Positions 63,756-64,000 of a stretch of 64,000 bases of DNA are shown here, in pieces. The position numbers and the translations under genes were made by a program. How positions within the stretch are numbered: the first letter of the stretch is position 1; each line of letters begins with the position of its first letter. This DNA is from Maribacter huludaoensis (GTDB lineage: Bacteria > Bacteroidota > Bacteroidia > Flavobacteriales > Flavobacteriaceae): assembly GCF_029350945.1 (NCBI RefSeq), contig NZ_JARKMS010000002.1:483984-547983 (forward strand). The letters are read 5' to 3'. A model generated the notes under the pieces. The model searched no databases. It saw nothing but the letters and a program-made list of their open reading frames with translations, and was not told the DNA's origin.

Positions 63756-64000
63756 ATGTCTGGGTTAATAGGAAAGAAAGTAGGCATGACCAGTATTTTT
63801 GACGAGAATGGAAAAAACATTCCATGTACCGTTATTCAAGCTGGACCATGTGTAGTTACCCAAGTCAGAACCGAAGAGGTCGACGGGTATAGTGCCCTTC
63901 AACTTGGTTTCGATGACAAGGCAGAAAGTCGTGCTATTAAGGCTGAATTAGGCCATTTTAAAAAAGCAGGTGCTTCTCCTAAGAAAAAAGTCGTTGAGTT
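63756..64000 (+). CDS. rplC: 50S ribosomal protein L3, partial
   Basis: The first 81 residues are in the window. The start [20 protein letters not shown] followed by [20 protein letters not shown] and LQLGFDDK is typical of bacterial L3, an early-assembling 50S protein near the peptidyl-transferase centre. The gene continues beyond the right edge. Expression may depend on read-through of the preceding terminator, or on a promoter not recognised here. Confidence 0.97.
   Translation, partial: MSGLIGKKVGMTSIFDENGKNIPCTVIQAGPCVVTQVRTEEVDGYSALQLGFDDKAESRAIKAELGHFKKAGASPKKKVVE

Overview
The window looks like a chromosomal segment of a marine-type Flavobacteriaceae (Bacteroidota), possibly related to Maribacter or Zobellia; the genus is a guess. 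The evidence is low GC, TTG / TAnnTTTG promoters, a SusC/SusD pair, a PorP/SprF gene beside a protein ending in a gliding-motility-type (T9SS type B) C-terminal domain, many lipoproteins with acidic residues after the lipobox Cys, and a str operon that runs from fusA straight into rpsJ without tuf. No rRNA, tRNA, CRISPR array, insertion sequence or prophage was found. About 49 protein genes are supported, with partial genes at both edges (an ECF sigma factor on the left, rplC on the right).

Layout. 1-8.7 kb: ECF sigma factor fragment, a secreted rhodanese, a two-gene signalling unit (a 1515-residue histidine kinase with about ten tandem PAS modules, then a stand-alone receiver), and a large secreted MORN/YwqK-type repeat protein preceded by three similar palindromes. 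8.8-16.3 kb: peptidyl-dipeptidase Dcp, purK-purE, a hypoxanthine phosphoribosyltransferase-adenylate kinase fusion, obgE, a potassium channel and a DUF4136 lipoprotein. 16.3-30 kb: a coupled transglutaminase/carboxypeptidase-regulatory pair, an M13 metallopeptidase lipoprotein, a 2029-residue alpha-2-macroglobulin-like protein, a secreted orphan and a collagen-stalk choice-of-anchor lipoprotein. 30-34.5 kb: small orphan genes, a RidA homologue, two cupins and an SDR protein. 34.5-40.5 kb: a three-gene surface cassette (adhesin-like T9SS cargo, PorP/SprF, OmpA/PD40). 40.7-53.9 kb: Mpl ligase, an acidic low-complexity protein with a 17-codon GAT microsatellite, radC, a deacetylase-like protein that seems to have lost its metal ligands, YjjG phosphatase, DUF5723, rarA, rhomboid, rlmB and an arylsulfotransferase-like lipoprotein. 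54-59.9 kb: a SusC-SusD-lipoprotein operon. 60.2-64 kb: rpsL-rpsG-fusA-rpsJ-(rplC).

How the genes relate. Most of the window is housekeeping (purine salvage and synthesis, translation, DNA repair, cell-wall recycling) mixed with envelope functions. No defence island or biosynthetic cluster is visible. The observations most worth following are a clean intrinsic terminator preceded by foldable RNA between rpsJ and rplC (a candidate attenuator inside the ribosomal operon), the ten-PAS sensor, the apparent pseudo-deacetylase, the TonB-plug-like peptide inside the macroglobulin-like protein, the palindrome trio at 5.9-6.05 kb, and three housekeeping genes (radC, rarA, rlmB) whose -7 element lies so close to ATG that their mRNAs should be leaderless. 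All functional calls come from reading translated sequence and motifs by eye; no database search was run.
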